DNA of 64,000 bases from Miscanthus floridulus (lineage: Eukaryota > Streptophyta > Magnoliopsida > Poales > Poaceae), in contig NC_089588.1 in NCBI RefSeq assembly GCF_019320115.1, positions 118,449,591 to 118,513,590 on the forward strand, in the 5' to 3' direction. The translations under genes were made by a program, and so were the position numbers. The notes beneath the pieces are model-generated. The model was not told the DNA's origin and ran no database searches. It worked only from the letters and a program-made list of their open reading frames with translations. Shown one piece after another: positions 1 through 12,800 of this stretch (its first letter is position 1; each line of letters starts with the position of its first letter).

Positions 1-135
1 AAGTTATGTTATTATCGTGATGTAAGATACACTGTGATGATACTCTCTTATAATTTGTCAGCTTGTGTGTGTGATTGATCCCTGGGCACACATGAGTTAG
101 TGCATTCAATTTTATCCTTAAAATTGGGTGTGACA
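1..135. mobile_element. LTR retrotransposon end (partial)
   Basis: The window opens inside an LTR that ends GGGTGTGACA at 135, followed by ACAAT (136-140), the likely right copy of a 5-bp target duplication. The left part lies outside the window, so the duplication cannot be confirmed. On the other strand the end reads TGTCACACCC, a common terminus of long grass LTRs. It interrupts the last transposase exon of CACTA element A. Orientation and family are not determined. Confidence 0.55.
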
Positions 136-335
136 ACAATGAAAGGGATGATGACGAGGACGCTGGAGACGAGGTGCGAAATCTGAAGGACAAACAAATG
201 CTTGAACGATTACGTTTAGACAATGACAATGAAGACAACATTCCTCCTTCGGATAGTGTTGATGAGTTGGACAATGTTGATAGTGATGACGAGACCTATG
301 ATCCAGCTAATCTCAATCATGAAGATTATTTTTAA
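136..335 (+). pseudogene. TNP2-type CACTA transposase, C-terminal exon (element A)
   Basis: An open frame runs from the LTR junction to the TAA at 333-335. It encodes a very acidic tail rich in D, E and N, including SVDELDNVDSDDETYDP and ending NHEDYF. From memory, this acidic tail is typical of TNP2-family transposases of grass CACTA elements, which bind the element ends and catalyse excision. The upstream coding part is displaced beyond the window by the LTR at 1-135, so this copy is broken. The TnpA-like gene starts about 100 bp downstream on the same strand, the usual order in these elements. Confidence 0.6.
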
Positions 336-436
336 TACATGTAATACAATGTTTTTGTAATTATGTTTTGTTCATTTTTGCACCTATTTCTAATTACGTC
401 TTGTTTTTCTTTTTTGTTGCAGGTGATTGAACAAAG

Positions 437-2615
437 ATGGCGGGCGACCGTCATAGGTCCGTGAGCTCGATTTACCAAAGACCACGCCGGCTGCAGGAGG
501 AGGCGGAGGGGGCGGCGGAGGGATCGGACAGGAGGAGGACCGCTAGACGCAGGAGGGGGCCGTCTCCTCCCACGCTGCGTGAGGAGGAGCCGGAGGAGGA
601 GGTGGCGCCCGTGGACGAGTCGGACGATGAGCTGGTTTGGCAGATGGACGAGGAGGAGGGGCCGCACGAGGACAACGAGTTGGAGGCGGCAGGCACGAGT
701 TCCGCTTCCTTCGACTCCTCTTCGAGTGTCTACTTGCGAGGTCCCACGAGCCTCCCACATGTTCCGCTTCCTCACCAACGCCCAGTGATTAGCCCTGAAG
801 GGCAAAAGTAAGTAACTTTATATGTTATCACCACTACTTCATATGATATGATGAAAAAAAACTAATAATTTTTCTTAATCACTTGTGCAGGAACTGGGTG
901 GTTGTGTTGGGTGGTAGCGCACGGCTAGTCAATGGCATCCTGGGTCTTCTGTGTAGGCAACACTTCCCCGGCATTGTCACGTACGCATCGAAGACGGAGC
1001 CGGCCTACTCGTTTGACCACTACGCCATCGCCACCGATGCGGAGTACCCCAACAAGGCGGCGCGGGTGAAGGCAGAGCTTTGGGTAAGTCTCCCTCGCAC
1101 AACATTGCTCAATACGTCGCATTCATTGGACTTTTCTTGAAATAATGAATGGATACATCGCTTTTGTATGCAGACTTATTACAGATGCGAGGAGGGATTT
1201 GAGGCCAGGGCGGAGCAGGCGACTACCAAAGCCTATAAAAAACTCGTCTCCGACATGCATCATGAGGTGCACATCCAGGCCATCGTAACCTACTATGGGT
1301 CGAAGCTTGGAGAGAGGAAAACCAAGAAAGACGCAAGAGAGATGCAGCTGACCCGAGAGCAGTACCTTGAGGTAAATGAAGAACATCAATATTGATTCAT
1401 TTTGAGATTAAGTTGGTTTAATTTGATCTTCTTATATGTCCAATACTTGATGACGTGTAGATGATTCCCTGGTGGTGCCAAGCATATCCCGAGTGCTGGG
1501 CGATGATGGTGGACAGGTGGTTCATGGAGGAGTACCTCAAGATACACAGGGATGCCTAGGACCGTTGTTTGCAGATGCAAGGTCCAGCACACCATCAAGG
1601 CAGCCACAGCCTCGCCGGATACAAACAAGCATGGGTACGCAAATTCATTTATCTATTGTGACGCTCAGTTTTGCCTGATTTCTAATCATCGTGATGTTTT
1701 TCTCGCAGTCGGCGTCACATAGTGGCCAGGCTTACTCGGACTTCCAGGCATGGTGTATGGCCCACAAGGGCAAGGCGACGTCCGACGTCTCCTTCAACCT
1801 GGAGGATCCGCCTAAGGCATACATGAACCCGAGCGTCCACTCCCGCATCAGTGAGTACACTGAGGTGGCAAGGTCGCTCCATGGGTCAGAGCATGATCCG
1901 AGCACCAAGGACTTCGATGGAGAGGCTGTCATGAGGGCAGAGCAAGGCAAGAAGCATGGGCGGTTCTGGCTTGGCGACGGCGTCATCGACACGGCCTCTA
2001 CTCCCTCTCTCTCTCCTAGATCCGAGCACGGAGCACGAGCAAGAGCCCAGCCATTTGCACACGGCCGACCGCTGCACAACACCGGGTCGACGCACTCGAG
2101 GTTATTCCTGTTTACTCGTCATACATTGATCTTTACACACCTTAATTAGCTTTGCATTACTGAAACATTGGAGTGAAATATTGCAGGCCCGGCTGGAACA
2201 AGAAATGAGGCAACGTCAGGAGCTGGAGGCCGGGCACCAGAGGATGGCGGCCTAGCTGGAGGCCGAGCGGGCCGAGCGGCAGGCCCAGGCGTAGAGGCTG
2301 ACGGACATTACGGAGTTCTTACAAGGGCTTGGGCAACGTGTGGGCTTCTCTCTGCCAGCTGGGCTGTTGGTTCCACCTCTGCCTCCGCGTCCTATAGCTC
2401 CAACTACTCCTGTGAGTATGAAAGTTTTTTACTTTCGCTTGTGCTTTGCTTGTATGGCCTCTACCTTCCTAGATTAGCTATCCAAATAATATTGTCTCAC
2501 ATGCAATCTTTTCTCCTTTGTGCAGTCTCCATCTGACGGTGGTTCGAATAATCCACCTCATGCACATCCGAATGATGGAACTGGGCGTTCACCACAGTCG
2601 CAGTGGCCGAGATGA
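437..2615 (+). pseudogene. TnpA-like second CACTA gene (element A), nonsense-disrupted
   Basis: Seven exons can be followed by GT..AG borders and by homology to the equivalent gene of element D: 437-807, 891-1083, 1174-1371, 1461-1634, 1709-2100, 2187-2411 and about 2527-2615 (TGA at 2613-2615). The protein begins MAGDRHRSVSSIYQ, has an acidic E-rich N-terminus, a central region with MIPWWCQAYPE and DFQAWCMAHKGKATSD, and a coiled-coil-like C-terminus followed by proline-rich sequence. This is the layout of the plant transposase accessory protein thought to bind subterminal repeats. In-frame TAG codons at 1557-1559, 2253-2255 and 2292-2294 each fit CAG changed to TAG. The exon structure is otherwise well kept, so decay is mainly by point mutation. 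Confidence 0.75.
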
Positions 2616-2899
2616 GTGCACGTTGTATTTTTTTCATTTGTTGTTCACTTGGTGATGGACTTGTGATATACTTGTGATGCACTTGTGGACTTTGATAGAC
2701 TTGTGGATTTATTTGGATGGACTTGAGCACTTATTATTATATATATGATATATATTGTGATGGATGTGATATGTGCGGATGGATGTGTGTATGGATGAGA
2801 TACATATGTGATGGATGAGATATATATGTGATGAATGAGATATATGATTGTTTGAATTTATTTGTCATGATGGAATGTAAAAAAAAATAAAAAATTGCC

Positions 2900-3756
2900 G
2901 TTTTGGGTCACTTTGCCGAGTGTTGCACTCGGCAAAGGACCCCGTTGCCGAGTGCCATGGTCACAGCACTCGGTAAAGCTGGAAAAATGGGCGCTCGGAA
3001 AACCATTTTTCCAGCTTTGCCGAGTGCCATGACCATGGCACTCGCCAAAGAATTTAAAAAAAAATCAAACTTTGCCGAGTGCCGGCCAGAGGACACTCGA
3101 CAAAGATTTTTTTTAAAAAAAATTCAAACTTTGCCGAGTGCCGGCAAGAGGGCACTCGGCAAAGAATTATTAAAAAAAAAAAATTCAAACTTTGTCGAGT
3201 GCCGGCCAGAGGGCACTCGGCAAAGAATTTTTTTTAAAAAAAAATTCAAACTTTGTCGAGTGCCGGCAAGAAGGCACTCGGCAAAGAATTTTTTTAAAAA
3301 AAAATTGAACCTTTGCCGAGTGCCGGCCAGAGGGCACTCGGCAAAGAATTTAAAAAAAATTCAAACTTTGCCGAGTGCCGTAAATAGAGCACTCGGCAAA
3401 GAATTAAAAAAAATCAAACTTTGCCGAGTGCCGGCCAGGGAGCACTCGGCAAAGAATTTTTTTTAAAAAAAATAAAAATTCTTTGCCGAGTGCCTGCAGG
3501 GTTGGCACTCGGCAAAGCCACCATCAACGGAACCGGCGCCATGACGGTCGCTTTTCTTTGCCGAGTGTCCCCGGGGCTCTCGGCAAAGCCTTTGCCGAGG
3601 GCCCGATAAAAGACACTCGGTAAAGAGGGCTTTGCCGATCAATTTTTTGCCGTGTGTTCTTTGCCGAGTGTCGCACTCGGCAAAGGCTTTGCCGAGTGCA
3701 ATTTGGCCTTTGTCGAGTGCCTCAGGCACTCGGCAAAGAACCTGAATCCAGTAGTG
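2900..3756 (+). repeat. Subterminal repeat block of CACTA element A
   Basis: More than a dozen copies of the motif CTTTGCCGAGTGC and its complement GCACTCGGCAAAG are arranged as short palindromes separated by A/T-rich spacers. Several palindromes share the centre CGGCCAGAGGGCAC. In CACTA elements such motifs bind the TnpA-type protein. Open frames running through the block are a by-product of the repeat and not genes. Confidence 0.9.
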
Positions 3757-4019
3757 ATACATACGTTTACCATTTAATTTGAAGATGTTTCTTTCTCATT
3801 ATGTATCGATGATGCAGTTGTGGTACAATTAATACTTCTTCTTGCTAGGGAATTTATATTTGATAAACAAATCTAAGATGTTTGTTTTTTTCATTATGAA
3901 TCAAAGATGCAGATGTAGTGCCGCTCTTCTTCTCCTTTGTACAGTATAGTATAGTATAGACGATAGATGCTCCAAGGTTTACTAACTCTGCCTATTCATT
4001 TGTACTGTCTTTTTGGTAG

Positions 4020-6780
4020 GTACTTCATCGTTATTGACGACGTATGGGACATAAATTCTTGGCAAGCAATAGGATCAGCTTTGCATCGGAACAATAACGG
4101 AAGTAGAGTAGTCAAAACTACTCGAAATCAGGAGTATGGCAGGCGCTGGCTTGAGCATCTTGGGAAACTAGTTCATCTGAGGTACCTAGGGCTACGACAT
4201 ACAGATGTCGAAGAGCTCCCCGAGGCGATAGGAGCTCTAAAGCTCCTATAGACACTGGACTTGGAAGGTATCGGAGGAGATGGTATGCAAGTCCAACTGC
4301 CATCGAGCGTTAGCTTGCTAACACGGTTGGTCTGCGTAAGATGTGACCCATACACGAAGGTGCCCGATGGGTTCCTCCAGAAGGTGACATCACTGGAGGA
4401 GCTACAAATACGTGTTGACATGCTGTCTTTTGAGTCCAAGAGGCAATTTTTGAAGGTGCTGGGCAACCAGAGCCTACCGAGGGTGCTCCGTGTGATTGGC
4501 ATGGGCAGGCTGGAAGAGAGCGTGCAGGCAGAACTTTTGAAGTCACTAGGCAATCTGTAGGAGCTTGAGCATCGGCATCTGCATGTTTTTAAGTACGGAG
4601 AAACTAGCCCTGCCTCAACAGAGTGGGACAAAGCTGTGCTTCCGGAACATCTCAGGCGTCTCTGTATACGTTGTATCTGGTTCCCTTGTGTGCCATCATT
4701 CATCGATCCCACGCTTCTCCCCAACCTTTGCTACTTGGAGTTGTATGTGCGTCATATGGATGAGGCAGGTCGGAGAGCCTTGGGTGGGCTGCCAGAACTC
4801 TGTTACCACTAAGGCTGGATAACGAGCTGGCTCGGCTCGGCTCGGCTCGGCTCGGCTCGTTCTGGCTCGTTAAGATAACGAGCTAGCTCGGCTCGGCTCG
4901 TTATCCTAACGAGCCAGAAAGCCAGCTCGGCTCAGCTCGTTAAAAGCTCGAGCTAGCTCGTTACGCTCGCGAGCCAGGTATAAAAAATACACAAAATATA
5001 ATATTTGCATTTATCTAAAGTTTGAGAATAATAATAATATAAAAGAAATGTATCTAGACCAGTTACCAGTCAATTTATACGGTCTAGACCAGTTACCAGC
5101 CAATTGTAAAGTGCAAGACATGAAGTAATACAAAAACTAATATAAGTTTTGATACTTTTTTTTCTAGAAGCTTGGCTCGTTTAACTCGCGAGCGGCTCGC
5201 GAGCTGGCTCGAGTTGGCTCGTTATAGCTAACGAGCTAAAATCTTGGCTCAACTCGGCTCATTATCATAACGAGCCGAGCCGAGCCGAGTCGAGCCAGCC
5301 ACGAGCCGAGCGAGCTAACGAGCTTCGAGTTTTTCGTCCAGCCTTAGTTACCACTTTATTCGACTCTGGTTTTATGGGATGGCTTCTCATAAGCAAGCTG
5401 CGGTAGTTAATATTGTTGTCCATGATGTCTTCTTCCACAAGTTGAGAATCCTCAAGTTGTGTGACTGGATGGTCCAGTGGGCGACCAACGGTGAATCCAC
5501 TAGTGCTTCGCTTAGCATCTGGAGGAAAGAACAGGATGTTGCTATGGTATTTGATTCCAAAGCCGAGGACGGGGGCTGCAGCAGCAGGGTAGCACCGGCC
5601 CCTGTTGCTGTGATGCCAAACCTCCACGGGCTTTGGTTCACTGTCCTAGTCAGGGCTTTCTACAAGGATGGGCACGCTACCCGGAGTGACAATCTCGGCT
5701 TGGACTTGGAGTGCCTCCCTTCGCTACGCTATGTCAAGGCACGTCTCGACTGTAAGGATGCCTTCCCTGATGACGTGGACAAGGCAGAGGCTGAGCTTAG
5801 GCGCCAAGCAGAACTCCATCCCAATATTTCCGCACTCACCCTCAATGTATTCAAAGCTCATCAACAAATGATGACACAACCAGTACACAGCGACGATGAA
5901 GAGGTACGTACCAGCTGCCTAAGTTGTTTAATAACCACATTCCATTCCGCATTCCACTAAGACACAAACACGTACTACTTCTCCATTACTATATTATTGT
6001 TATAGTAACAATATGCCCAGAAAATCATAGCCCTTGATTTTTAGAATTAGTAGGACAATTAAATTTCGTCCCGGACGCCCTAGCTTCCTTGTTTAATTTC
6101 ATCTGCCTGTGCTACTGTACATATGAAGTAATTATTTTCACTTTTCTAAGAAAATAGATACAGTTAAGTATATACTTGTTACTATTGTCACGTACAGACT
6201 ATATGTTTGAGTACGCAAGAACATTAATTTTTAACATGATGTTGGTTTTAAAAGTGTTGTGCTATGGCTAGTGACAAATAAATCACGTATACCATCAACA
6301 TGATTTTGCTGTTAAAAATGGATCTACTCATGTTGAAAAGATCATTACGGATAACGTTAGTCGTTCCACATTTTAAAAAAATTAATTTTACAGGTATATA
6401 TCTTTATTTGTCAAGTTACAAGAAAAGAACATGTTAGTAAAGCAAGATACTTTATATCTCATCCACAAGTCACATTATTGCATCAAATACCAAAGTTAGA
6501 TCATGCGTGCATGTATATTAGATCTATCTAATAAGTAGACGTTTTCTCTATTTATTCTGTGTTTCTTCTATTACCTCTTATAAGAATAGGAAATATGTAA
6601 TAATTTACAATTAGATCAACGGTTCACACACACTTCGAAGTACCGTAGTCTGTTGTTGATTGTTTTAGCCGACTTCATCCATCATTTCCATTGACCTTCA
6701 TGAATCATCAATGCTCGACTAATAATGCTAATCAAAATTATTTTTCCTTACGATTTTTATTTCAGCCTTTTGCCTCTTGA
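4020..6780 (+). pseudogene. CC-NB-ARC-LRR resistance gene, decayed (NLR 1)
   Basis: After an acceptor (TTTTGGTAG) at 4019, the frame starts with the kinase-2 stretch [11 protein letters not shown], at the same splice position as exon 2 of the intact gene at 46046. It reaches the TTRN motif and then jumps near 4137-4150 into LRR sequence ([20 protein letters not shown]). The rest of the NB-ARC, including GLPLA and MHD, is therefore missing. Stops at 4249-4251 and 4558-4560 both fit CAG to TAG. A hAT element interrupts the frame at 4810-5346, and the same frame resumes after it. A conserved donor GAG|GTACGT at 5902 and an acceptor at 6765 would add a tiny last exon ending TGA at 6778-6780. No CC or P-loop exon is visible upstream, where CACTA element A lies. 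It cannot make a working receptor. Confidence 0.8.
4810..5346. mobile_element. Non-autonomous hAT element, 537 bp
   Basis: The ends are inverted repeats TAAGGCTGGA and TCCAGCCTTA, flanked by a perfect 8-bp target duplication GTTACCAC (4802-4809 and 5347-5354), which is diagnostic of hAT elements. Both ends are rich in repeated CTCGGCTCGG and CGAGCCGAG units that can pair with each other; the middle is A/T-rich and has no coding capacity. It sits inside the LRR exon of NLR 1, and the NLR frame continues on both sides. Confidence 0.9.
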
Positions 6781-7916
6781 TCCTCCATGGGAGGTGTTTG
6801 CGGCTTAAGTTAGTGGATCTCAGGACGTTGGGAGCATTTTGGTACTCCTGTCTGCTGTCCCCTATATTGCCGCATGCATGGAGCTGGTGTCAGTCCACTA
6901 CACGGTCACATATCTCTGTGTGCTTTTGATGGGCCTTTGGGTGCTATAAACCTCTACTAATGTTGATCGACGACGATTGTGCCTGTTGTTTAGTATATTT
7001 CATTTCGCTCTAGCACTTATTGTTGGCGTACCTGCAAGTATGTTTGGAACATAAATGATATGTGTGTTTATGTTAAATGAGGCTTAAGTTTGGTTTTCGT
7101 GTGCCTCCGCATGCATGCATGCCTGCCCATCTTCAAGAGCTCCATCGGGGTCCAGTTTGCTTTGCGGAATTTCTCCAACTGGTGAAGCTAGCACTTTCAT
7201 TCACTTCGTTGCTATGATCTTGGCTACTGTATTATTGATGTATTTAAATTGTAGTGACGAACATCGTCTCGGTTGTTGTGTCATGGAAATTTTTTAATTT
7301 GGGCAGTTACAGGTGTTTTTTCAGAATTATTCCATTTCTATGCCATATATGCACAAGTGTAGTTTCCCTCGCGCGTTACTCCCTCACCACTTTACCCCGG
7401 AGTCACTTCTGACGAAAAGGAAGAAATAACTCCCTTGTATTCACTCTACCAAAGTTTGAATGTAGTTTTGAGGTCCTAGAGAAGGACCGCGATAAAGCGT
7501 CACTGGTCACGTGCTCCGGGAGCACGTGCGACCCGACTCCACCCTGCGACTGTTGTCTTCCTCCTCATGCTTGCACTTGTCCTCGCCCCGCCCCCACCCC
7601 TCAACCCTGGCCCCCACTCCCGCTGCCTCGCCGCGCCACCCACCTGGCCCGCCCCTTGAACCCACTGTATGATATAATTTTGGCATGTTGTAATACAATT
7701 ACATAGCCTATTGCGCATGAGTCGAATGGGGCCTATAAAATAATTTGACAATTACGTGATGCCTACGAAATGTGGGCTATATAAACATTTGGGCCTTAAA
7801 GATGAACGAGTTGCCTAATAACCATCAATTAGCACAATGGCTAATTAACAATTTTGGGCTCATGCATGGCCCATCCAAGTGTTCTCTCTCACGTGTGGCT
7901 TGCTGAGACATCTTGG
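6781..7916. other. NLR 1 3' flank, no gene seen
   Basis: This is probable 3' untranslated and downstream sequence of NLR 1, repeated at about 16700-17839 in copy B. It includes a GC-rich stretch near 7500-7660 with short frames on several strands but no recognisable protein. A 60-residue frame at 7115-7297 has no coding features I can support. Confidence 0.5.
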
Positions 7917-8664
7917 TAGGGATGAAAACGGTACAGAAATATCCCGTACCGAACCGCATCATTTTCTATATTTGATCCGATCGAATTCGTATTTTCGGAC
8001 AAATTCGAATTCGGTTTGAAATTCAGAACATCAAATTCAAAATCGGAACAAAAACAGTTTAGCCGTTTTCCAACCGTTTTCTACTTTTCTACTTGTAATT
8101 CGGAATATCCCGAATTCAAAATTCGATTTAAACCGAATTTGGCCCCCTAAATGTCCGGCCTTAGAAAAATTGTATCTTTTTCATACGTTCTCGGATGAAG
8201 ATGATTTTTATATGAAAATTGTAGCTCTCGACGAGATCTACAACTTTCTAGTTTTTAGTTTCTTCATTTTAGGTCTTTAAGATATTAAAAAAAATTAAAT
8301 AAAGCTTCGACAGTATATTAATCGCGTACACGCGCTTGTTGCCTTAGAAAAATCATATCTTTCTTATCTAGTGTCAAATGGTTAAATGGAGATACTTTTT
8401 ATGGAAGTTCTAGGACTTGTTAATTGTTATTCACTTGGTTATGCACATGTTAATTGTTATGCACTTCATCCTACGGGTCAATATTTCGTATTGATTTTTT
8501 GTATACCGACCGTGTTCGACATAATTCTGCTCGAATTTGCTCGTTATCGAAATTCTTGATATTCCGTAAGTTCGTGTCCGGCTTTACCGCTGTCGCTTTC
8601 ATTTTAGTATCCGAATGTAGAGGTAGAAAACGGTTGAGAGGTTTTCCGACCGTTTTCATCTCTA
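7917..8664. mobile_element. hAT-like element with TAGGGATGAAAACGG ends (copy A)
   Basis: The left end TAGGGATGAAAACGG and right end CCGTTTTCATCTCTA form an imperfect 15-bp inverted repeat, the same terminus as the clear hAT MITE at 19070-19335. No clean 8-bp target duplication was found, so it may be old or mutated. It is non-coding, and the same element is at 17840-18586 in copy B, so it predates the duplication. Confidence 0.55.
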
Positions 8665-9895
8665 CTACTTCTAGGCCTAGATCTTTTGGATAAAATAATT
8701 AGCGTGTTGCTAATTGGACACCTTGTCATTCAGCAGGGACATCAGCGGCCGAACCAGCAGGCTGGCCGCTAGTTCAGCCATTGGAGCGAGCACTCAGCGC
8801 TCAGAGAGTTGTCGAGAACACACAATGGTTGGTTGTGGGCAAGCTGAAAGGTCTCTCTGGTAACTCGTACTCCTATGTAGTTAAAGCATGAGAAACCTCC
8901 TTTCGACGATTCCCTCTCGAAAACAACATGTACCTAACCACTCGGAATTATTGCTGCCATCGATCGCGGGCCCGTGTACTTATTATGACCTTTATTTTGT
9001 CGCCTATGCCATCTACTCGTAGAATGGTTTGGTAGCACGCCGCTCTCCAGTGCTCGTCCTTACGTGTGGTCGCGTCGACGTCGGCAATACTGGAGGGCCA
9101 GGGCCAGGGGGGCAAGGTCACATGGCCGGCAGCCAGCTACCCTTGACTGACTGCTATCAATTGTTCATCAAAACAATTGATGGAGGGACGTGGAGCCTTG
9201 GCTGACTGCTATGGACACAAAAATCTCTTACGTACGAGTCGCATATGCCACGCTGCCAGCGATTTTGATTGATGGGCAAGAGAATGTCGCGTGGGCTCGA
9301 TCACCCCAAGTCCCCCAAAACCACCGTATGAGTCCCTCCTCATGTTCTATTTTTATTTTTATTACTACTCCGATCCAGTGCGGGTCCTATGATTTTGAAG
9401 GTCCTCTCTCAAACTCGTCGCTACAATCTTATCTTAAAATATATATAGACGCTAATTTTACTTGCAAAACAAAAACAAATCCAATGATACGTACATTCAC
9501 AACACTACTCGAAGCAAAAAAAAAAAAACTTATGTATAGCACCTTTTTTGTGACTGAACAAATTGATTTTCTTGTCTTTTACGTTTTCTTTTCTCAGCCG
9601 CCAACAATTGTTTCTTAGGTAACATTCTAAAATTCTAACACCTCATCAGAGTACTAGAAGTCTGAAATACAATACAAATAATTAATTTATATTAAAAAAC
9701 AAACAAGGGAAAAAAACCTAGGGCCTGGACTCCGATGAACTAATCGGCTGAAATTCAATAAAAATAATTAATTTGGATTAAAAACGAACAAGCAAAAAAT
9801 ACCTAGGGTCTGGACTCTAATGAACTGATCGACCAATTGGGATCGCAAAACCGCAAGAAGTCGTTGTTGATGAGCCTGGAGCAGTGGAGCCTGGT
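8665..9895. other. Anonymous duplicated sequence
   Basis: No gene is recognised. A 142-residue frame at 9190-9618 has no domain. Its counterpart in copy B starts and ends differently, so it looks accidental. The stretch ends with CTGGT (9891-9895), the left target duplication of the following LTR. Confidence 0.5.
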
Positions 9896-12800
9896 TGTGG
9901 CAGAACCACCCGAAATAGCGTACTTCCGAAGGCGCTCGTCTTCCATCAGACACTAAGCACTCCGAAAGTAACTACAGCGAGCGGTGTCCGTCGGGCACAC
10001 CCTAAGGGAGAACCCGAAAGATCCACATTTTTCCCAAGGATCCAATAATGAAAACGAGTTACAACACAAGTCTATCTCATACATTAGAGCTTCTTGAAAA
10101 GTACATTATTACAATACCAAATACAGAGTGCGAAATAATAAACAGCGGAATATTAAAAGATAACATCTAGCGATAAGATAACGAGGATTCCGTCTGAGCC
10201 CACCAGATGGATCCTCCACACAAGGAACTCCTCAAGCGTCACCTGCAACAGGGGTAAATAAACCCTGAGTACACAATGTACTCGCAAGACTTATCCGATA
10301 GTGGGAATACTTTCCCGACTCCAAGGAATATGCTAGGTTTTATGGTTTGCTGATTCTCTTTTAGCAAAAAGCAATACTAATAGTGAGTCCTTATTGATAC
10401 ATTATTATCATCAGCCGTATTAAGTTTTCATCTAGTCAATCTATATAAGCCTGTTCTACTTTCAAGCAAGAGTTGAGCAATCAGTTCCATTTCTTCTCCT
10501 TTCAACTTTCAGTTCTTACTACGGTGCTAAACCGCAGACAAGCCGTACCGGATAACCCGGCGATTCGCGAATCAATGTGCCCAGCTGGGTGCCCCGAAGA
10601 CACACGCCCCGCTTGTACCCCAGGCACAAGCAGGACTAACCCACCACTCTCCTGTCCCGGGTGTCCAGGTCCCCGTCCAAACTTGGACTCCAAGCCCCCA
10701 CATCCTGAGTCCTGGACTCAGTGCGGTGCAAGGACCTCCATCACCTCCTCTTCCCATCAGTCGGTCCGGAAAGAGCCGGATCCGCGACAAGAGAGCAGCA
10801 AGCCTTCCCTGCGCCCATACCTAAGTATGTGCTCGGGACAATAATCTGTGACTTGCCTAGAGTCATATGCAACGATCGGTCCTTAATCGACACAGACAGG
10901 GAAAAAGTGTAACCGGGCTATGCCCTGTTGGCCGCAGGACACAACCCCTCACACCCACCAGTACCAAATCCACATCCCTGTCCGGTCACCATTTTCCTTT
11001 CCATTATTTCATCAGGATATCATAGTTTAATCACCTATTTGCGAGTAACGACAGGTTACTCACGCTACCGACATCCTGAGCATAGCAGCTACTCGACCTG
11101 TACTAGTAGGACTCATGGTGGATATATTTATGCATGTAGCTTCCATAAAATGCCTGTAACGTAAATGCATATCATATAAATATATTCAGTGATCATTTAA
11201 AAATAGGGGTTATGCACCGGGGCTTGCCTTGGGCAGGCGCGGTGTCAGCAAAGTCAGTGACGGGTGGCTCCGGAACGTCCTCCTGCACGAGGATCTCCTC
11301 GTACTCTTCGATGACTTTGTCGTACTCCTGCTCGCCGAATGTCACGATCTCCAATAGCTCGTCCTCTATATGCATGCAGTGATGATGATGCAATAATTAA
11401 TATATAGGCAACCGCAACTCTTAAAATAAGAATACATCTACCAAGCTACTAAGCTAACTCTAATGACTAATACGCAAAGTTACCTATTATTCCCACTAAA
11501 CAAGTATGAAACATTTCATGTATTATCTTAGCAACTAAAGGCATCCTTATTGTTAATATCAATTTACTATATATATAATAAAACAAGGTGCACTAGCTAC
11601 CATGCATCATAAAAATTTATTCTCTAAATAACCATAACGAGCATTTCAAAATAATAAAGTAATACTAAATGTATCACTGAACTATACGAACTAATTACAC
11701 TAACAGATAGATCATGAATTTAGGAATCTAACAAAATTTATTTCACAATCAATAAATAAATTCAAATGAGCTCTAGAGATGAAGAAAATGATATTATTGG
11801 AGGAGGCTAATCACGCAATTGAACTTGTTGACTTGCACATGACTGTGGGTCTAGAATTACTAGATGAGACCACGGGTCAAGAAAATAATAAAGAAGAAGA
11901 ATGAAGGAATTCTTACAGGCTAGCTACCTCAGAATTGAATGAAGTGCCACCTACGGTGATCGATGTGCGGAGGCAATGCAAGATGAGAGACACCAGGGAG
12001 CTTAGCAAATGCCTGCCCTACGTGGAGTGGAGCAGAGCCATATATAGCACTGATCGTGGGTGGTCATGAGTAGTCAGGAAGCATGAAACGAGTTGGCAGG
12101 GTTGTCCTCTGGCTCCGTGCCGTGTGCGGTGGTGAGGTCTTGGTCATGAGAGAATTAATTCAAGGATTGAACTTTGAGTGGTCTTGGACTTACGAGCATG
12201 TCAGGACTGGAGTGGGCTTTGGGGCTGAACGTACTTGGCGGTGGGGTGCTGGTTCATTTATGCAGGTCAAGGAATTAACTGAGGAGGAGATCACAGGTCA
12301 AGGAAACATTAGAGAATAAGAAGATCAATTGTAAACTAGCTACCTCAGCTGATTATAGCTCGGGGAGAAATCGATAGACGCAGCTCTCTCGGGCAGAAAC
12401 AGAAGAACTTGATTTGAGAGGAAGAAACAAGTGAGCAGCGGAGCGAAATAGCTCGGCGTATCCTTTTAAAAACAGGAGACGCAGGAATGGAGAAGCAAAG
12501 ACGCGACAGCGACGCGTCATAAGGTTAGTGGCTAAACTAGCTTGCTTAAAGGTAATAAAACGGCGTGAGAACGACAGGTTGCCTCGGATGAACAGTGTTT
12601 CATACGAAGCTACAGTGTTTCCACGCGTGAACAGTGTTTTTCACGCGTAAACAGTGATTTCTGCGCTGCTACAGTACCACGGTTGGAAAATCTACGCTGC
12701 AGTCCTGCCGTGTGAAAAAACTTCACTGCTGCATTGCTACGTGAGGAAAGTTTGCTCTAGTACCGTTCTGACATGTTGAAACTCCCTGCTGCTATAGGCT

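Larger units (their letters stand above)
136..3756 (+). mobile_element. CACTA element A (right part)
   Basis: This DNA transposon fragment holds the last TNP2 exon, a TnpA-like gene and a subterminal repeat block, and ends at 3756. Read inward from that end, the terminus is CACTACTGGATTCAGG. The next bases are ATA (3757-3759), a possible 3-bp target duplication, but the left end is outside the window. Its coding content and its TTTGCCGAGTGC repeats match element D, so A and D belong to related families although their outermost terminal bases differ. It lies in what was an NLR intron, just upstream of the NLR exon at 4020. Confidence 0.85.

Noticed and set aside
2903..3466. 187-residue ORF through the TTTGCCGAGTGC repeats, and similar ORFs at 53413-54232 and 61810-62361
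   Set aside because: Their translations are the same repeated peptide from a palindromic subterminal array; they are not genes.
2900..3756. CRISPR-like regular repeat spacing
   Set aside because: Repeats are palindromic pairs with variable A/T spacers at a CACTA end in a plant nuclear genome; there are no cas genes.
9190..9618. 142-residue ORF in duplication copy A
   Set aside because: The copy B version has a different start and a shorter end because of small indels, with no domain; this indicates a chance frame.
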